DNA of 64,000 nt from Tolypeutes matacus (taxonomy: Eukaryota; Chordata; Mammalia; Cingulata; Chlamyphoridae): assembly GCA_026826555.1 (NCBI GenBank), contig JAKSZT010054568.1, forward strand, positions 9,540,196 through 9,604,195, written 5' to 3'. A program made the position numbers and the translations under genes. Below are positions 1-9,954 of the stretch, one piece after another. Within the stretch, counting starts at the first letter, position 1, and every line of letters begins with the position of its first letter. The notes beneath the pieces were generated by a model. It worked only from the letters and a program-made list of their open reading frames with translations. It did no database searches and was not told where the DNA came from.

Positions 1-961
1 GATTTGGCCCACCCCACAGGCAGCAGGGAGTCAAGGAATTCATCTATGGTAGTAAAGGACTATGTGCCTTAGGAAGACCCCTTTGGTGAAATTAGAGTTG
101 TGGAGGACGAGGGGACATTTAGGAATCCAGAGGGAGTACGATGGGGTCTTAACTGCGGTCCACGGAGATGGGATGGAGAGGAAGGGAAGTCTCAGGAAAT
201 ATTCAGGAGACGTAAGGGACTTTGCTGTACAATTAGATGTTTTACAGCTACCACTTTGGCACCAGGAGCTTTCCCTGGCCCGTGGGCACTGGAGGCCTGT
301 AGGTGAGTGCAGTGGGCAATACGCCAGGTGCAGCCAGGGCCCTGTCCCTTGCATTGGCTTGGGCAAAACTCGGGGCAGCCAGAGAGAAGGGGAGCAGCCA
401 CCACCTCGGGAGAAGCTCACGGCTGCCTCAAGACCCGGGGACCAGCCTGGCGGTTCCTGGCTCTCTAACACCCCAGCTGTCCAAAGGTGCGCCATGGTTA
501 CTGCCACAGCAGGGTGCATTTAATTGGTAGCTTTTGAAATGCTTTTGCTTCCCAATCTTCATAAAAAGGAAATGAGGACTGTGGAGGGTAGATGAGGTGT
601 TGAGCTGTTCTGGCTGTAAGGAAAGAGACGGGGCCTTTGATGAGCCCTGGAAATAATCAGTTCCACACGTCCGCGGTACCCTGCCCGACTTGCATAGGTC
701 TAGGGAGGCTCGGGAGGCAGTGAGGAGGGGTCGGCAAGGGGAGACTATGGAAGGGGGCAAACCCAAGAGCTTATCAACATGAGCAATGGCCAAGGGTGGC
801 TCGGGGTCGGTAAGATTGGAGTGTGTTCACCCTTGAATTGGGGAAGAGGGCAACACGTGGGCCCAGCCCCCACCACAGACCAGCTGCTGGACCCTTTGCA
901 AGCCCTTCACTCATCTTAAATGGCCATCACGATGCCTACTTCACAGTTTCCAATGATAATC
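1..961. other. Intergenic, nothing recognised
   Basis: GC-moderate unique-looking sequence. No repeat family, RNA gene or coding domain was recognised. One exon-like motif pair is visible: a pyrimidine-poor AG ending at 247 and a good GTGAGT donor at 303. The 55-nt interval between them has no recognisable protein similarity in any frame, so it is not called as an exon. Confidence 0.5.
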
Positions 962-1180
962 CAGCGAGTGGCAGTATAGTATAAGGGTTAAGAGAAGCCT
1001 AAGCTTGGGGTGAAGTGGGCAGACTGCCTCAGCTCAAATCCCAGTCCCACCACATGCCAGCAAGTCCCCTTACCTCCCTAAATCACTCTCTATCCTTCTG
1101 AAAACATGGGTAAACAAGAGTACCCACCTCATAGGATGGATGTGAGGGTTGGGAAAGGCCACAACGTGTATTTTGGCAGC
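962..1180 (+). repeat. MIR SINE fragment
   Basis: Follows the MIR order in sense: a 'gggttaag' start, a tRNA-like 'caaatcccag' B-box region, the 'cccttacctcc' core, an 'aaacatgggtaaac' stretch matching the usual 'aaaatggggataat', then 'cacctcataggatggatgtgaggg'. Ancient tRNA-derived, L2-mobilised SINE; 3' end degraded. Identified from memory of the consensus, not alignment. Confidence 0.8.
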
Positions 1181-2099
1181 AAGGACGCGTTTGTTAAACC
1201 GGAACGCGCTCTGATACACACCAGCATGGGACACAAAGAGGCAGGAGGCTCGGCGTGTCCCAAAGACACTAATGGAACTGGAGAACAAAGCTTGCCCGCC
1301 AATTCAGTGTCAAAATATTCTATGTTCTGTTTTTGTCATTCCTTTAGGAAATTGACCTGCACTTGAACCCCAGCTCCACCACTTACCATTCCAAGACCAG
1401 AGGTTCAAAGAAAGCAAGGCCACGCTCACCAGACAATGAACAAGAAAATGCCTCCGGAGCCCATGGGTGTAACCTATCGTGGCTACCACTGCCCCGAGCA
1501 CGGGGGGCCCGGAACCATCGTTCCAGTCGGGACGGCGCTTGCGTACAGTGTGTGCCAGGCCCATGCCAGGGGCTTCACAGCCTCTCCCTGGACTCTGCGC
1601 ACTGTCCCCATCTCACAGGTTAGGAACGAGTCCAAGGAGTCTGCGTGCCCACTGCCCCAGGGCCAGGATTTGAAGCTGGCATGGCCAGACAGAAAGTCTC
1701 TCACCCTGACCCTCGCCATGTTGCAGCTGTGGGGAGGGTAAAGCAGAAGGAAGAAAATGGTGATCACTGTCGCTTGTGTTTTTGTTCAAGGCACCTTCAC
1801 AGGTCCTTTTCTCCTCCATGGCCAGCATAGTAGATATGGACTTCCAGTTACACACGAGGAAAGCAAGGATGGAGCGCGCTGGGCATCTGCCCCAGGTGGC
1901 AGAGAAGCCATCGGGAAACCTGAGCAAGAGGCGTTCAGCTCACAGGCCATTCTAGAAACAAAGGCGTCTCCTGGGCCATAGCTGGGACAACTGTCCCTCG
2001 CTACAAAATTTGGGGGAAGTGCCTCGGGAAGGGCAGGTGACGCCCATCCACCAGGAGCAGCGCTTGTGCCCCCATCTACAGGCTTGCATCCTCCCAAGC
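1181..2099. other. Intergenic with a weak antisense MIR piece
   Basis: Mostly unassigned GC-rich sequence. At about 1835-1900 a stretch resembles antisense MIR ('cacacgaggaaagc' followed by 'gccccaggtggcagagaag', compare 'cagatgaggaaactg ... gcccaaggtcacacag'). Frames here up to about 100 codons overlap on both strands and show no domain. Confidence 0.4.
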
Positions 2100-2260
2100 T
2101 GCTTTAATTAGATCGTCATGGTAACGAGCTACAGGAGAACAATAGACAGTTGTGTACTTGGGAAAATCATCAGCCTCAGACAAGACCCTGCTAAAGTGTA
2201 ATTATGCTGGCATGGAAGCAAATCTTCATTTCTGTGGGAGAAATAAGCTGCCATCCTTGC
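2100..2260. promoter_or_regulatory. Candidate conserved non-coding element
   Basis: AT-rich, non-repetitive island in GC-rich surroundings. It contains a TAATTA homeobox core (2105-2110) next to CATGGTAAC (2118-2126), which resembles half of an RFX X-box. It also has 'gtgtaattatg' and 'aaatcttcatttctgtgggagaaat', a texture typical of vertebrate enhancers. No open frame of note. Conservation was not testable here, so this is inference. Confidence 0.28.
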
Positions 2261-2439
2261 CACGCTACCTCTGGATGCTAGTCAAGCATCCGGGTTCGAG
2301 ATTTCAAACGGGCTTACGGTTTGAAAGTACGTCTTGGAAGTTCACACCTCAAAGAAAGAGGGTCCTCTCTACCTCCTGGACTTTGAGTTCTGTGCTCCCA
2401 GGGGCTCCGGGAGGGAGGTGAGATCACTAAGCGTTGTCA

Positions 2440-2530
2440 TCACACAGGCAGCATTTGCTGAGTGTCATGCCAGGCGTTTTCAGGGATTGTCCCTAATCAT
2501 CGGCACACATGTTGGCGGTGGGCACCGAGC
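2440..2530 (-). repeat. MIR fragment, antisense
   Basis: Contains 'agcatttgctgagtgtcatgcc' and 'aggcgttttcagggattgtccctaatcatc', matching the antisense MIR 3' region (compare 'acatttattgagcgcttactatgtgccaggcactgttc'). Downstream sequence to about 2750 is unassigned. Confidence 0.5.
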
Positions 2531-2759
2531 CCCTCTGCACAAGGTGGGGATGGCCTGGGTGCCCTGCAAAGCCAGGGGCTCACTGCAAAGGGTTTGACTC
2601 CTTGTCTGCTTGGCTCCGACGCCCCCGTCGCCACTCGGGAACAGGACTGCACAGCTCGCCCGCACTTCTAAGAAGCCGGGGCTCGGGGTCCTCCTTCAGA
2701 GGAACCGCGAGGTGAGTTCTGCTAGTCTGATAAGAGGCAGTTCACCCGGCCATCAGAGT

Positions 2760-2940
2760 CCCCGAGGCCCATAAATAACTGAAAGATCATTTAAAAATAA
2801 ATTACCTGCCGAGAGCAGGGAAAAACGCAGCCGTGAATTGCTGCTCTCCAGGCCTGCCATAAATCGGTTGTCTCGTCTGCTCTGCAGTGACCAGGGTCAG
2901 CGGCCATAAATGCTTCCACGGAGAAATGGGGCATGTGGGA
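2760..2940. promoter_or_regulatory. Candidate enhancer with three CCATAAAT motifs
   Basis: Three exact copies of CCATAAAT lie at 2769-2776, 2857-2864 and 2904-2911, all on the plus strand. (C)CATAAA is close to the site preferred by CDX and posterior HOX proteins. The block is AT-richer than its flanks, non-repetitive, and also holds 'catttaaaaataaattacc'. The motif copies are observed; enhancer function and binding proteins are inference. Confidence 0.35.
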
Positions 2941-3984
2941 GTCAGGAGGGCATTTGTGCTCTGGGCAGCCCCCGCCGGAGGGGGAGCCCATAGCTGGGCA
3001 GGCGAGGTGGGGTGGGCGCACACCGAGGGCGGCTGCTGCCCCTGGGAAAGGCCCTGGCCTCTGGAGCGTCCTGGTCCTGACCTGACTCCTCCAGAAGGAA
3101 CAGCACTCCCCGCCTCACTGCCGCATGAGGCTCCCCTGGCCTCTGGAGACGAGACCGGTGACCTGAGTTCCCACGACTGAGGACTTGTCGGACCGGGCTT
3201 TGGCCTTCCTGGGAACATAGCTGTGTTGGAAGAGACAACATCAGTGGAGAAGGCAGACGTGGTCAGGGGTGGAGTGGGCGGTGGAAGGGCTGCACTCACC
3301 TGCTCCAGTGTGGGAAAGCAGGTGGCGCGCTGGAGACGGGCATTGGAGGGCCTGGCCATGCTTCCTCAGGGAGCCTAGGCTGGCGCCACGTGCACTCTCC
3401 TCGTCTGCCCACCCCGCTGAGATGGTGCCCGTGAACACGTGCCCAGTAAGGGCCTGCAGTCGCGTCCTCCACAGACCTGTCCTTGGAGCCACGCAATGGG
3501 CATGTCCACCTGCCCCGGGGGGCCAAGGCGGGGCACCCCTCCTCGCCTAATTTTCACAACCACCAGGAAAACTTGAAGAATGTCGTGCTCGCTGGAAAGG
3601 CACCGGATTTTGAGTCACTGACAGTTGGAGCTGCAGGTGCATTTCAAGACCGGCTGGATGAATGGTTGTAACCTCTGGGGGATTAACTTCTCAGAGAAGG
3701 CGGAGAGAGCCAGGGATGCTTTTCCCTGGGAACAAAGGTACAGCTAGACATCATCCAGCCATTTGCGTCTGACCTCAGAGGCTCGGTCACTTCCTGAAGC
3801 CCTGAGCAGGCCACAGACCCCAGACTGAAGTCCCTGATCTAGTCCAGCCTCCTCTTTGACAGACAGTCATGCAGAAAGAGGCAGAAAGAGAGAAGGACCC
3901 ACTTCCAGCTGGAGTGAGCCCCATCATGCTCCATCTCCCACCCCTCCCTCTCCCTCCTCAACAGCCTGCCACAGAAAGCACCTA
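2941..3984. other. Intergenic, GC-rich, nothing definite
   Basis: GC-rich sequence with overlapping chance frames on both strands (longest 185 codons, minus, 2802-3359; proline/serine-rich, no domain). A short 'cgcctaattttcacaaccacc' near 3544 may be a MIR remnant. No gene supported. Confidence 0.5.
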
Positions 3985-4430
3985 ACCATTCAACTTCCAC
4001 TTAGTGCTTCTCCCACAGACTCCCTACCCAGCTGACAGAAGGGTCTTGTTTAACTGCACATCACACCATGCATCTCTCCTGCTCCAAGCCCTTGAGCGAT
4101 TTTGCATCGCTCCTGACATCAGGCCTGACGCCTCCGCATGACCTTCGAGCAAGGCCATCCTGTCGTGCCCCGGGACAGGACACTGGCCTCCTGCTCCAGA
4201 GGGTGCAGTGCCCTCCACTCAGCTCCCCAGTGCCCAGCACCAGCCGGCAAGGCCCCCACCATGCTGGCAAACCGCTGCCACCGCTGTGCTCCGCAGCCCC
4301 CTCGCCCCGGCTGCACTGGGCTTCTCTCCCACACGAGGGCTGTGTGCAAGCGCCCCCTTCTTCCTTCCGCCCACCCTCGGGCTGCCTTCTTCACTCCTTC
4401 AAGAAGACCTTCCCCAAGTTCACCCCTGCA
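3985..4430 (+). repeat. Probable L2 fragment, sense
   Basis: 'ctgctccaagcccttgagcgattttgcatcgctcc' resembles the sense L2 segment around 'ctcaaaacccttccatggcttcccattgc'. The later 'ccttcttcactccttcaagaagacctt' resembles 'actcatccttcaaggcc'. Heavily diverged and GC-rich, so low confidence. Confidence 0.35.
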
Positions 4431-5610
4431 CTGGGTGCAGCCTCATGAGTTGTTCAGACAGACAGGTTAGATGCAGGAGGCTTGCTGCTTGGGCGCAGAG
4501 AGGCCTGCTGTACGCAGAGCTTTGAAGCGCCGGGAGCTGCTCGGGGCCTGGGCCTAGGGGGCAGGGTCTGGAAGTCCAGAGGAGGGGCCTCCAAGGAGCC
4601 GGCACCCTGGGGCTGGGGCCTGGGGAGGGGCTCCGGCTTGGGCAGGGCTACCTGGCAGCTGGCACCGAGCCCTCCGGGGCATCCCACACCTGCCGGGCTG
4701 GAACTCGGGGTGCCGTGTGGGGCACAACAGGTATCGGGGTGCCACGCCCTGGGAGGAGTGGGAAAACAGGAAGAGGGTCCCCTTTGTCCTTCCTGTCACC
4801 AGGACCTAATGGGAAACTTCCCTGGAGCCTGGGAAATGTGACAGAGCCGAGAGACAAAGGTAAGTGACGGGCACAAGCAACATGTGTGTTGACCTATTGC
4901 CCTCTGCATCCGACCAGAGGCTCCACGAAGGCAGGCCCAGCCCGTCACGTGTCCCCAGCACGGGGCGCAAGGCCTCAACGGCAGGCACCCGGCCAAGGTG
5001 GACTGATGACCTGAGGAGAAGCAAGGCCCTGACTTTCTGTGCCACCTCTCGGAGCCTCAGCCCCTCAGCTGCAAAGTGGAGGCGGCACATCCCCCCACAG
5101 CACAGAGACGGCTCCGAGGATGGGCCGTTGGGTTCAGGCCTGGAGAGCAGGACAGGGCCCTGCACGGGCAGCGCAGGCTTCGCCAGGGCCGCGCTGAGCT
5201 TGCTTTAGCTGCGTGTGAGGAAAGCCAAGGAGAGAGGGCAAAGCCCACTGACGGCCTATCTCCCCCGAAGAATTTCAGAAGCAACCGCTGCCTATTTCTG
5301 TCCCACGGTGCTGGAGTGCCTGTGTGGTTATCACCTGTGACAGACACTTTACGTGAGCGCTGACATGCCTGGTTCCCCTGATGGGGCCTCGTCACCCTCG
5401 GAGCCTGTGGAACGTGGTGCTCGGGTTCTGGCCCCTGGCTGCCAGGGGCAGAGGTGGCGGGCAGAGGAGGGGAGAGGGGACCCACAGTTCTTAGCTGGGG
5501 TCAGAAACGGTGAACAGGGAGGCTCCTTAAAGCCCACCTGCCAAGGCCCTGGGGGTCAGCGCCGCAGCTCGTCTCCGGGCTGAGAGGCTGCCTGTGGCCT
5601 TGTCACCTTC
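4431..5610. other. Intergenic, GC-rich
   Basis: High-GC sequence with many overlapping chance frames and no consistent coding signal. A weak sense MIR-like stretch lies at about 5010-5085 ('gactttctgtgccacctctcggagcctcagcc...ctgcaaagtggagg'). No RNA gene or mobile element boundaries recognised. Confidence 0.45.
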
Positions 5611-5619
5611 CTGGCTTCC

Positions 5620-5761
5620 TGTCTCTTTGGGGTGCTCAGGTCTGGCTGCACCTCTGAATCTCCTGGTTCACCCAGCCCCAGAGATTCTGAGTTCATTGGC
5701 TTGAGGTGGGCCCTGGACATTGTTTTTCCCAAAACTCCCCGGGGAGCACCCCAAAGAGACA
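5620..5761. repeat. Perfect 18-bp inverted repeat around a MER5 fragment
   Basis: Positions 5620-5637 (TGTCTCTTTGGGGTGCTC) are the exact reverse complement of 5744-5761. The arms enclose about 106 bp. These are not the terminal repeats of MER5, which begin CAGTGGTTCTCA, so the arms come from something else: a foldback event, a local inverted duplication, or an unknown short element. RNA from this site could form a stem of 18 pairs. Confidence 0.85.
5640..5752 (+). mobile_element. MER5A-like hAT DNA transposon fragment
   Basis: Internal MER5 sequence in sense: 'ctgaatctcctggttcacccagccccagagattctgagttcattgg' followed by 'gaggtgggccctg', compare 'cccagagattctgattcagtaggtctggggtggggcc'. Terminal inverted repeats are missing. 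Non-autonomous, long inactive. Confidence 0.65.
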
Positions 5762-5904
5762 AGTGCAGCAGAAGGGCTTCTCCCGGGGTCCGTCTCCTGA
5801 CTTCCTGGCCTGGGGGCCTTTCCAGCCAGGAAGGTGGCTGGTTTCCCTACTTCCCCTCTTGCTGTCCTACAGACTTCTCTACAGAACTGAGTGTGATCCT
5901 TTTC

Positions 5905-6330
5905 AATGTGTAGGGTTAAGTGGTACCACCCAAAAAGACGTGTCCAGACTCTGTGGAAGCTGCCTTATTTGGGAAAAGGGGTCTTTGCAGATGTAGTTTA
6001 GTTGTGGACCTTGAAAGAACATTCTGGTTATAGAGTTGGGGCCCCAACTCCAAAAACGAGACAAGAGGAGAAGCTGCAGACACAGAGAAGGATGGACCTG
6101 TGAAGCGGAGGTGGAGGTTGTGATGCAGCCACAAGCCAAGGAGGGTCTGGAGCCACCGGAAGCCGGTGGAGGCCAGGAGGGACTCTGTCCTAGACCCTTT
6201 GGAGGGAGTGGCCCTGCTGACCCCCTGATTTTGGACATCTGGCCCCAGAATGCAAGAGAGGCCATTTCTGTTGTTTCACTCCTCCAGTTTTGTGGTGATT
6301 TGTTACGGAGGCCCTCAGCAGCCACGGCAC
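5905..6330 (+). mobile_element. MLT1-like (ERVL-MaLR) LTR, sense
   Basis: The order of landmarks fits an MLT1-type LTR: 'gccttatttgggaaaaggggtctttgcagatgta', a purine-rich middle, 'gatgcagccacaagccaaggagg', 'agccaccggaagc', 'ccctgctgaccccctgattttggacatctggcc' and 'gttttgtggtgatttgttacggaggccctcagc' at the 3' end. Internal retroviral sequence is absent, so this is a solo LTR. The exact subfamily was not determined. Confidence 0.8.
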
Positions 6331-6394
6331 CCTGTGGATCAGGTCACAGCCCACCTCGGCTCTCCTCGCGTGGCCCCGTTTCATCTTGAGTAAA

Positions 6395-6880
6395 TCCATG
6401 GTCCTTACCATGGCCTACGAGGACCTTTACATGCTGCCGGGTCCTACCACCTTCCCCTCTCACCTGTCTGCTCCAGCACCGCTGACCTCCTGGTTGTATC
6501 CAGACAACTCCGCACATGTGCCCACCTCAGGGACTGGAGTTCGTTTCCTCCACCAACAATGGCCTTTTCTTTCTCCCTTCGGATAGCTACAGCTCACCCC
6601 CTCACTTCCCCCAAGTCTTTGTTCAAGGTCCACCCGTCAGAGAGACAAGAAGGCCCTCCCCTCCCCCCCGTGGCACCGTGTGCCTCCCTACTTTCTTCAC
6701 CCACCCTGCCCTGCTTCTCCTCACAGCCTGTGTCACCACTTAATGAACTGTCCTGACTAGTCTTTGTGTAGATGCGCCTCTTCCTCCTAGCAGGAAGGAC
6801 TGTGAGACAGGGACTCTGTTTTCCTCACTAGCATAGCCGCAGTGTGAGGACGTGCCCGGCGCAGCACAGGCCCTCTCAGA
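6395..6880 (+). repeat. L2 LINE 3' part, sense
   Basis: Begins 'aaatccatggtccttaccatggcctacgaggaccttta', the L2 segment usually reading 'aaactccttaccatggcctacaaggccctg'. It runs through 'cacctcagggactgg', 'cctgccctgcttctcctcacagcc' to 'gcaggaaggactgtgagacagggactctg', the pre-3'-terminal L2 landmark. Open frames here are remnants of the LINE or chance. Confidence 0.65.
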
Positions 6881-7286
6881 GGCCTGAGACTGCTGCCTCG
6901 TGCCGTCCACCACCCCCTTCGGCCTCAGCTGGAGAGCAGTCACCTTGATGCCTCGACAGCCAGTTCCCAGGAGCACCTGGACTGGACTGTGTGGCGTCCT
7001 GCCTGTGGCCTCCGGGCAGCGGCCTACCACGCGTGGCTCCTGCCCTTGATTGAGGCTGTTCCTGAGGTCGTGGCTATGCCTTCTTTCAGTGTCCCCTGTG
7101 TAAAGTCATCCAGAAGGCATTTATTTAAAAACAGAGCTGGAGAAAGCTTTGCTTTTCCTGGGACCTCTATCCCTTTGGGGACAGAGAGGATGGTGTAACA
7201 CACTGCTTTTGTTTCTTTTTGGCCTCCACGATGCCCTCGGCTGGATTCACATCCAACATTAGCAACCAAGTAGGACCATAATTACC
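6881..7286. other. Intergenic, nothing recognised
   Basis: Unique-looking sequence between the L2 fragment and the LTR. Contains 'aaggcatttatttaaaaacagagctgg' at about 7115. No assigned element. Confidence 0.5.
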
Positions 7287-7778
7287 AGATGTCTCTGGGT
7301 TCTGGGCTTCTAGGTTCTTGGCTTATGTCTCATGAAAGACTCACCATGGGGTAGGCAAGGGAGTGAAGTGTTTATTAAGAAGCAAGAAACAAGAAAAGTA
7401 CACAGTCCGAGGCATGGACCGCGAGCGTGCTGCAAGGTAAGTTGTGCATGCAGGGCCCTGGGTCAGGACTTTTTAAAGCCTGTTTGCTGTTCTGATTGGT
7501 TGCCCATCTGTCATTTCTCAGGGGGCCAGTGGTGAGGCCTTTTGAGGGTATCCAGGGCTTTCCCTTGACCCCCAAATGAGCTTCTCATGGCTGGGATACA
7601 GCAGGGTCTTTCCAGTAGCCTTCTTCTCAGGAGCTTTCCAGGCGGCGTCTGTCAGCCATGCTTGCCGTCGGCCATGCTGTCCACCAACCATGTTGTCTGC
7701 TGGGCCGTGTGGCCTGTCGGCCATGTTGTCTGTCAGCCATGTTGTCTGCCGGGCTAGCCGCTTCCCCCTTTCACTACA
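7287..7778 (-). mobile_element. Solo endogenous retroviral LTR, minus strand
   Basis: Read on the minus strand this has LTR grammar: a 'TGTAGTGAAAGGGGG' start near 7778, a U3 with a tandem array of GACAACATGG-type units (about 7641-7755), a TATA-like TTTAAAA (about 7471-7477), a polyadenylation signal AATAAA at 7376-7371 in a 'cttcttaataaacacttcactcccttgcc' context, then a short U5. This resembles gammaretrovirus-type (ERV1) LTRs in layout. No gag, pol or env lies adjacent, so it is solo. Termini and target duplication were not settled; subfamily unknown. Confidence 0.6.
7641..7755 (-). repeat. Tandem 15-17-bp repeats inside LTR U3
   Basis: About seven imperfect units built on 'GTCGGCCATGTTGTCT' follow one another: 'gtcagccatgcttgcc', 'gtcggccatgctgtcc', 'accaaccatgttgtct', 'gctgggccgtgtggcct', 'gtcggccatgttgtct', 'gtcagccatgttgtct', then a partial unit. 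In the LTR sense strand the core is GACAACATGGC. Retroviral U3 enhancers are often tandem repeats, so this may be the element's enhancer, but a later minisatellite expansion is equally possible. Confidence 0.75.
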
Positions 7779-8009
7779 CTAACTTGCCTCATTTTGACTA
7801 AACATCCATGTTCCACTTTCTCGTGTTCCATGCTATTCCTTGATCCCAATACTTTACTTTTGATTTTTTTTAATTGCAGATCCTGCGATGTAGATGGAGG
7901 CAAAAAATAATTAAACAAGCAAAACAATATATTTGTAATATGTGGGAAGAAGCAATTATTACAAAATAGATTGTTGTAATTCAATGTGATAGATCTATAG
8001 CAAAACTCC
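7779..8009. other. AT-rich intergenic stretch
   Basis: AT-rich sequence with 'attttttttaattgcag' and 'aaaaaataattaaacaagc'. It may be a degraded LINE. No family assigned. Confidence 0.4.
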
Positions 8010-8320
8010 AAAAGAGTGCTGGGAAATCACAGAGAAGGGAGCACCTAATTGTCCCTGAGGAAGACAGGAGAAGCTCCAGAGAACGAGTGTTTGAGCCAGA
8101 CTTGAAGACCTCCTAGGACTCTGTCAGGCAAACAGTGAGGTAGGAAGGTCCAGGAGGGGGAAGGGCATACACCCAAGTAGGACGTCCCAAGGGCCTTGCA
8201 TGCTCGGAAAATGAGTCAAGGCTGTAGGTGCAGGGACAGTAGAGATCAGAAAGAGGGAGGCCTGAAAGACCTGAAGCAAGGTAGGTTTCAGATCAAGGAG
8301 TTTGAATTCCCCAATTATCT
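8010..8320 (-). repeat. L2 fragment, antisense
   Basis: Antisense L2 landmarks: 'gtgtttgagccagacttgaagacc', 'ggaggggg...gggcatacacc' and 'gcatgctcggaaaatgagtcaagg', then 'agatcagaaagagggaggcctg'. These match the L2 antisense order around 'gaggtgacatttgagcagagacctgaa ... agagcattccaggcagagg ... gtcagagaggt'. Confidence 0.55.
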
Positions 8321-8814
8321 TTGCATAATATGTTCCTGGCAGAAAAAACAAAGTCGCTTTAAAAAACAAAAAACAAGAAAACTTAATTAAATGTTAGCTC
8401 TATAGGGAACCTTTCTGATCATTTTGTATTCCCGGTCAACAACCCTATCTTGCAGATTTAAATATCAAGGCACAAAAAGTGAGCATCTCTACTAAAAGTC
8501 ATGCAAAAAGCTCATTAAAGAGCCCCTATCTGATGACTAGTCCAAGAGTCTTTCATTCTAGGTGATGGCCCTGAAAAGCAGGGATAGCAGATGGAAGAGA
8601 TCAAGAAGTTTCTGCAGTTGAACACTTTGAGATGTAGGGAGGAGCCACCCTCTTCAAAGCTTCCTAAGTCTCTTGGCCCCAGGATGACCAGACCTACAGG
8701 CAGGTTCAACCTCTCCCTTTCCTGAGCTCTCAGACCCTCACCAAGGTCCAGTGAAGGGAGGTCTCTGTCTCTAGCACCTGACCCCCCTACCCTCACCCCC
8801 TGCTCTCTCTTCCA
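8321..8814. other. Intergenic, nothing definite
   Basis: Contains 'ttccctggcagaaaaaacaaagtcgctttaaaaaac' and a MIR-like 'cttgcagatttaaatatcaaggcacaaaaagtgagc'. Otherwise unassigned. Confidence 0.4.
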
Positions 8815-9865
8815 TCTTCATCTATTTCATTGAGGCATAATCTGTGTGTGGTAAACTCCTAACATGTGGACTGTACAGTTCAATTACTCTGAGTGTCCAA
8901 TGACTTTGGTTTTATACCTGTGGAATCATTGACACAAACAAGAACATTTCTGCCATCTTTTGAGTCAGAAAAGACAGAAAAGTAGTTTATTTTTCATGTG
9001 TGGTGAGATGAAGGGCTGCTCTTCATTTCTTTTCTGTCAGCTAGAGTTTGCTTCAACACCATTTGTTGAAAAGATCTTCCTTTCTCTGTTGAATTTATTG
9101 ACATCTTTGTCAAAAATTAATTGACCATGCATGTAGGTATTTATTTTAGGACTTTGTCTTCAGTTTCCTTGATCTAAATGTTTATTCCTTCACCAATACC
9201 ACATGTCATAACTGTAGCTTTAAACTGGGTCTTGAAATCAGGTAGTATAAGATCCCAACTTTCTTCTTCTCCTTTTTTCATTGTCATGTCTATTCTAGGT
9301 AATTTGCATTTCCATATATATATTCATTCAAATCAGTTTGTCAAGCTCTATCAAATAAAAAAAGCCTACTAGAATTTTCATTGAAATTCCATTGAAACTA
9401 ATGATCAATTTGAAGATATTTTCCATCACAACACTATTGAATCTTCTGATACATAGAGAGAGTAAATTTATTCCTTTATTTCAGTCTTTTAAAATTTCTC
9501 TCAGTAATGTTTTATAGATTTCAATGCAGAGGTCATGCACATTCTTGGTTAAACTTATTCTTAGGTCTTTGGTTTTTTATGCTATTGAAAATTGGATTGC
9601 TTGATTTTTACTCTCCAACTGTTTGCTTTTTGTATAGAAAAATATATAATTGATTATTAGTTCTAGTAATTTTTCTTAGATTCCATAAATTCTACAAACT
9701 TTCCTGTGTAAACAATTATTTTATCTGCAAATAGAGAATGTCTTGTTTATTTCCTTCTCATCTTTGTGTCTTTTATTTATTTTTCTTGCATTATTGCAAT
9801 GGCTAGGACTTCCAGGACAATGATGAACAGAGGTGACGAGAGAGGGCATCCTTCTTGATTTACTT
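8815..9865 (-). mobile_element. L1 (L1M-type) 3' part, antisense
   Basis: Antisense L1. The 3' UTR-like 'ttcattgaggcataatctgtgtgtggtaaact' comes first, then ORF2 antisense landmarks: 'caacaccatttgttgaaaagatcttcc', 'cattgaaattccattgaaact', 'attcttaggtctttggtttttt', 'gcaatggctaggacttccaggacaatgatgaa' and 'gagagggcatcc'. Many stops; inactive. It stops abruptly at about 9865, and the adjoining part of ORF2 resumes inverted at 9955, consistent with a 5' inversion during insertion. Confidence 0.8.
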
Positions 9866-9954
9866 CGGCCAAAAGCTGTTGTAAAGTTGATTGGTCAGGG
9901 CTTGAACCATTCTTTACATTAAAGCTCCATTTTTTCTTGACGCCTTGAGTTGAA

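Noticed and set aside
248..302. 55-nt exon between AG and GTGAGT
   Set aside because: Weak acceptor, very short, no coding similarity and no partner exon.
7287..7778. Full-length endogenous provirus
   Set aside because: No gag, pol or env similarity on either side; only a single LTR is present.
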